From Erysipelotrichaceae bacterium (GTDB lineage Bacteria > Bacillota_I > Bacilli_A > Erysipelotrichales > Erysipelotrichaceae), in contig DOUE01000032.1 in NCBI GenBank assembly GCA_003520745.1, forward strand, positions 27,663 through 35,553: a stretch of 7,891 bases of DNA, written 5' to 3'. Below are positions 5,400 to 7,891 of the stretch, piece after piece (within the stretch, counting starts at the first letter, position 1; every line of letters begins with the position of its first letter). Below the pieces are notes generated by a model. It saw only the letters and a list, made by a program, of their open reading frames with translations. It did not search any database and had not been told where the DNA came from. Made by a program: the position numbers and the translations under genes.

Positions 5400-6422
5400 A
5401 TGATTCAAAATCAATGGTACGGCATCCTGGATGCCAAAGAAGTCAAGGCCGGAAAGTTGACCGGTGTGACGCGATGCGATGAGAAACTGGTGTTGTGGCG
5501 TAAGAAGGACGGTTCGATCGCATGCATCGCCGACAAGTGCTGCCACCGTGGCGCATCGTTGTGTAAAGGTGAATTGCATGAGGACAGTGTCGCCTGCCCG
5601 TTCCACGGGTTCGTCCATGATGCATCGGGTAAAGTGGTATTGATCCCTGCCAACGGGAAGAACACGCCGGTCAGCGACCGCTATAAAGTGAAATCCTTCG
5701 ATGTCGTCGAAAAGTACGGCATGGTTTGGCTTTGGTATGGGGATCCCGCGATGGAGAAACCCGACGTTCCGTTTTTCATGGAACTGACGGAGAAATTCGT
5801 CTACAGTCAATTCAAAGAAGTTTGGCCGGTGCATTATACCCGCGCCATCGAGAATCAACTCGACGTCGTCCATCTTCCTTTTGTCCATACCGATTCGATC
5901 GGCAGGGGCAACCGCACCTTGGTCCACGGACCGGTGGTGACCTGGGATGAACAACGCATGACTTTCTATGTCCACAACGTGGTCGATGACGGAAAAACGA
6001 CGCCGATGAAGGCGAACGAGATGCCGGATTATCTGAAGTATTTCAGTCTGCAGTTCCAGATGCCCAACCTTTGGCAGAACAAGATCAGCGACCAGGTGCG
6101 CATCGTCGCGATCTTCGCGCCGATCGATCAAGAGAACACGATGATCTATCTTCGTTTCTATCAAGCATTCATGCCGGTCTGGGGGATGCGCCATCTGGTC
6201 GGGTTCTTCGCCAACATCGCAAACAAACATGTCCTGCATCAGGACCGAGCGGTCGTCGTGACGCAGCGTCCGATCAAGAGCGAACTGACGATGGGGGAAA
6301 ACCTGATCCCGGGGGATGCCCCGATCTTGAATTTCCGTCGCCGCAGGGCGGAACTCAAAGGGGAGTTCAAAGGCAGAATCAAAGAAAGGGTCACGGGTTA
6401 CGCGGGATCTTCAAAGGATTGA
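5400..6422 (+). CDS. Rieske-type mononuclear non-heme iron oxygenase
   Basis: A 340-residue oxygenase alpha-subunit-like protein with no signal peptide. The N-terminal Rieske domain binds a [2Fe-2S] cluster through C47 and H49 (KCCHRG) and C66 and H69 (CPFHG), with 16 residues between the two pairs. The catalytic domain has the 2-His-1-carboxylate iron site: H158 and H163 in a DxxHxxxxH pattern starting at D155, with D282 (HQDRA) as the likely third ligand. Such enzymes use O2 and electrons from a reductase to hydroxylate, demethylate or cleave substrates. The shape resembles the vanillate demethylase/pheophorbide oxygenase group, but the substrate cannot be read. No reductase or ferredoxin is seen in the window. 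ATG 5400 follows AGGGAAAG (5389-5396); TAGAAT at 5345-5350 could be a -10, without a clear -35. It probably forms an operon with the transporter 32 nt downstream. Confidence 0.93.
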   Translation: MIQNQWYGILDAKEVKAGKLTGVTRCDEKLVLWRKKDGSIACIADKCCHRGASLCKGELHEDSVACPFHGFVHDASGKVVLIPANGKNTPVSDRYKVKSFDVVEKYGMVWLWYGDPAMEKPDVPFFMELTEKFVYSQFKEVWPVHYTRAIENQLDVVHLPFVHTDSIGRGNRTLVHGPVVTWDEQRMTFYVHNVVDDGKTTPMKANEMPDYLKYFSLQFQMPNLWQNKISDQVRIVAIFAPIDQENTMIYLRFYQAFMPVWGMRHLVGFFANIANKHVLHQDRAVVVTQRPIKSELTMGENLIPGDAPILNFRRRRAELKGEFKGRIKERVTGYAGSSKD

Positions 6423-6454
6423 TCCGCGATCGGATGACTTTGGGTGATGAATCG

Positions 6455-7330
6455 ATGAGAAATAGAAAAGCAGTCATCTACGCCGTCATGGCGGCATTGC
6501 TTTATGCGATCAGTGCGCCGATTTCGAAAATACTGTTGGATGAAATCCAACCGACGATGTTGGCTGCTCTTTTGTATCTCGGAGCAGGGATCGGTTTATG
6601 GATTGTCCAATGGATTCAGGCTCGGGTGGATCCAGCGCGACTCTCACCTCCCCGAATCGCGAAAGAGCAATCCCCCTATATTTTTTGGATGATCCCCCTG
6701 GACGTCCTCGCCCCGATCCTTCTGATGTTCGGTCTAACCATGACTTCGGCCGCTAACGCTTCGCTACTGAACAACTTTGAAATCGTCACGACCGCGATGT
6801 TCGCCCTGTTCTTCTTCAAAGAAAAAATTTCCAAGAAACTTTGGCTCGCCATTTCTTTGGTCACTGTTTCAAGTTTGATCTTAAGCATAGAGGATCTCTC
6901 GAGTCTGTCGTTCACACTCGGTTCGATTTTTGTATTGATGGCGTGTCTGTGCTGGGGGTTGGAAAACAACATCACACGGGTCCTTTCAATCAATCGACCG
7001 ATTCAAATCGTGATCATCAAAGGATTGGGATCCGGATTCGGATCACTTCTCATTGCAATGTTTCTTAATGATGTAACGTTAAATCCAACCTATCTTGTAC
7101 TTGCCTTGATTCTAGGCTTTTTCGCATATGGTCTCAGCATCCTCTTCTATGTACTCGCCCAGCGAGACCTTGGGGCAGCGACGACAAGCGCCTTCTATGC
7201 GTTCGCACCGTTCATGGGGGCGGCATTATCGTTGATGATCTTTAGGGAACCTCCCTCCGTGAAATTCATTTTCGCCCTATCGATCATGATGGTTGGCGCT
7301 TACTTCGCTTATCAAGATAAAAAGAACTAG
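6455..7330 (+). CDS. EamA/DMT-family transporter
   Basis: A 291-residue inner-membrane protein with about ten hydrophobic segments in two five-helix halves (first segment about 5-27, last about 270-287), as in EamA (drug/metabolite transporter) proteins. Typical features are the short N-terminus, AISAPISKILLD in helix 1, the charged FFFKEKIS after helix 4 and the equivalent MIFREPPS after helix 9. Such proteins usually export metabolites, amino acids or toxic compounds; the substrate is unknown. The frame is open far upstream inside the Rieske gene, but ATG 6455 is preferred. GGGTGAT (6442-6448), complementary to the 16S rRNA tail, lies 6 nt ahead and the first helix starts at residue 7. ATG 6434 would add seven residues. 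Co-transcription with the oxygenase is likely; the transporter may move its substrate or product. Confidence 0.9.
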   Translation: MRNRKAVIYAVMAALLYAISAPISKILLDEIQPTMLAALLYLGAGIGLWIVQWIQARVDPARLSPPRIAKEQSPYIFWMIPLDVLAPILLMFGLTMTSAANASLLNNFEIVTTAMFALFFFKEKISKKLWLAISLVTVSSLILSIEDLSSLSFTLGSIFVLMACLCWGLENNITRVLSINRPIQIVIIKGLGSGFGSLLIAMFLNDVTLNPTYLVLALILGFFAYGLSILFYVLAQRDLGAATTSAFYAFAPFMGAALSLMIFREPPSVKFIFALSIMMVGAYFAYQDKKN

Positions 7331-7438
7331 AAGACAAGCAAAGGGGTTGCGCAGGTCGTTTTCATCCAGTCACGTAAGATCGCGGAATCGGGTTCAAAAC
7401 ACATCGAAGAGAAAAGAGCCTAAAACGGCGTTTATGTC

Positions 7439-7467
7439 TTGAAAATGCTTTGAAAAAAGGGTATAAC
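7439..7467 (+). promoter_or_regulatory. Promoter of htpG
   Basis: TTGAAA (7439-7444) and TATAAC (7462-7467) are separated by exactly 17 nt. Each matches the sigma-A consensus at five of six bases. The predicted transcript start falls at the edge of the CIRCE element. The rest of the gap from 7331 to 7438 shows no clear terminator or gene. Confidence 0.85.
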
Positions 7468-7471
7468 TAAT

Positions 7472-7498
7472 TTAGCACTCAAAGCATAACAGTGCTAA
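7472..7498. promoter_or_regulatory. CIRCE element (HrcA operator) upstream of htpG
   Basis: TTAGCACTC (7472-7480), a 9-nt spacer and CAGTGCTAA (7490-7498) match the CIRCE consensus TTAGCACTC-N9-GAGTGCTAA at every arm position except one: C replaces G at 7490. It lies just after the -10 and a few bases before the ribosome site, the usual place for repression by the heat-shock repressor HrcA. Confidence 0.93.
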
Positions 7499-7511
7499 TA
7501 TGGAGGAAAGC

Positions 7512-7891
7512 ATGTCGAAACCTTTTAAAGCAGAGTCGCGAAGACTCTTGGATCTGATGATCCATTCAATCTACACCCACAAGGAAATCTTCTTGCGGGA
7601 ACTGATCTCCAATGCGAGCGACGCCTTGGATAAGTTGTATTTCATGTCGCTCAACGATGAAGTGAAGGAAGTCGACCGTACCGGGTTGTCGATCCGTATT
7701 CATGTCGATAAAGAAGCACGCACCTTAAGCATCGTCGACAACGGCGTCGGGATGACCTCCGAGGAGATGGAAGACAATCTCGGAACGATCGCCAAGAGCG
7801 GATCGTTCGACTTCAAACAGATGATGGACCAAGCGCAGAAGAAAGACGAGGTCGACATCATCGGCCAGTTCGGCGTCGGGTTCTATTCGGC
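7512..7891 (+). CDS. htpG: Molecular chaperone HtpG (Hsp90), 5' part only
   Basis: The first 126 codons of the bacterial Hsp90 chaperone, an ATP-dependent dimeric protein-folding factor of the cytoplasm; full-length proteins are around 600-640 residues, so the rest lies past the window end. The GHKL ATP-binding motifs are intact: ELISNASDALDKL at 30-42 (catalytic Glu30, Mg-binding Asn34), DNGVGM 76-81, GTIAKSG 91-97 and GQFGVGFYS 118-126, where the window stops. ATG 7512 sits 5 nt after GGAGG (7502-7506). Promoter and CIRCE upstream make it a probable HrcA-regulated heat-shock gene. Confidence 0.98.
   Translation, partial: MSKPFKAESRRLLDLMIHSIYTHKEIFLRELISNASDALDKLYFMSLNDEVKEVDRTGLSIRIHVDKEARTLSIVDNGVGMTSEEMEDNLGTIAKSGSFDFKQMMDQAQKKDEVDIIGQFGVGFYS

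Noticed and set aside
5373..6239. 288-codon minus-strand open frame
   Set aside because: Antisense shadow of the Rieske gene, which has all cluster and iron ligands in the plus frame.
6071..6454. 128-codon N-terminal extension of the transporter frame
   Set aside because: It overlaps the Rieske coding sequence in another frame, is not membrane-like, and a good ribosome site supports the start at 6455.
7390..7401. GGTTCAAAAC, resembling a tRNA T-loop
   Set aside because: No acceptor, D or anticodon stem can be built around it.
7331..7423. 30 further codons open after the transporter TAG stop, in the same frame
   Set aside because: EamA proteins normally end where this stop lies, and the extra peptide shows no membrane or family features; the open stretch is probably chance.

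Overview
The window looks like chromosomal DNA from a Gram-positive-type (Bacillota or Mycoplasmatota-like) bacterium. Support comes from A/G-rich Shine-Dalgarno sites, sigma-A-like promoters, a CIRCE heat-shock operator, a DeaD/CshA-type helicase and a YtxH-like small membrane protein. TAA, TAG and TGA all end genes here, so the standard bacterial code applies and the UGA=Trp code of classical mycoplasmas does not. Base composition is moderate (about half G+C by eye). I cannot name a genus.

Layout, left to right. Positions 1-846 (minus) hold the N-terminal 282 residues of an iron-dependent alcohol/butanol dehydrogenase of the BDH/YqhD type; its C-terminus lies outside the window. Diverging from it at 1065 is a 106-residue single-pass YtxH-like protein with its own terminator. 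Next is a two-gene operon: an alpha/beta hydrolase (1563-2336) and, 2 nt later, a MerR-family regulator (2339-2731) that keeps the cysteine used by AdhR-type aldehyde sensors. A membrane-anchored XRE-type regulator (2820-3365) follows. It converges on a DEAD-box RNA helicase (3396-5084, minus), and the two share a bidirectional terminator.

The 315-nt gap at 5085-5399 separates the divergent helicase and Rieske genes. It holds an extended -10 helicase promoter, a perfect inverted repeat in the helicase leader, and a block with two mutually exclusive long helices. To its right are a Rieske-type mononuclear iron oxygenase (5400-6422) and, 32 nt downstream, an EamA/DMT-family transporter (6455-7330), probably one operon. 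The window ends in the first 126 codons of htpG (Hsp90), preceded by a good promoter and a near-perfect CIRCE element.

How the parts may work together: several genes fit stress or reactive-metabolite handling (aldehyde-reducing dehydrogenase, AdhR-like MerR with a hydrolase, HrcA-controlled Hsp90, RNA helicase). This is inference from neighbourhood. The least expected items are the O2-dependent Rieske enzyme paired with an exporter and lacking a visible reductase, and the structured block at 5216-5290.
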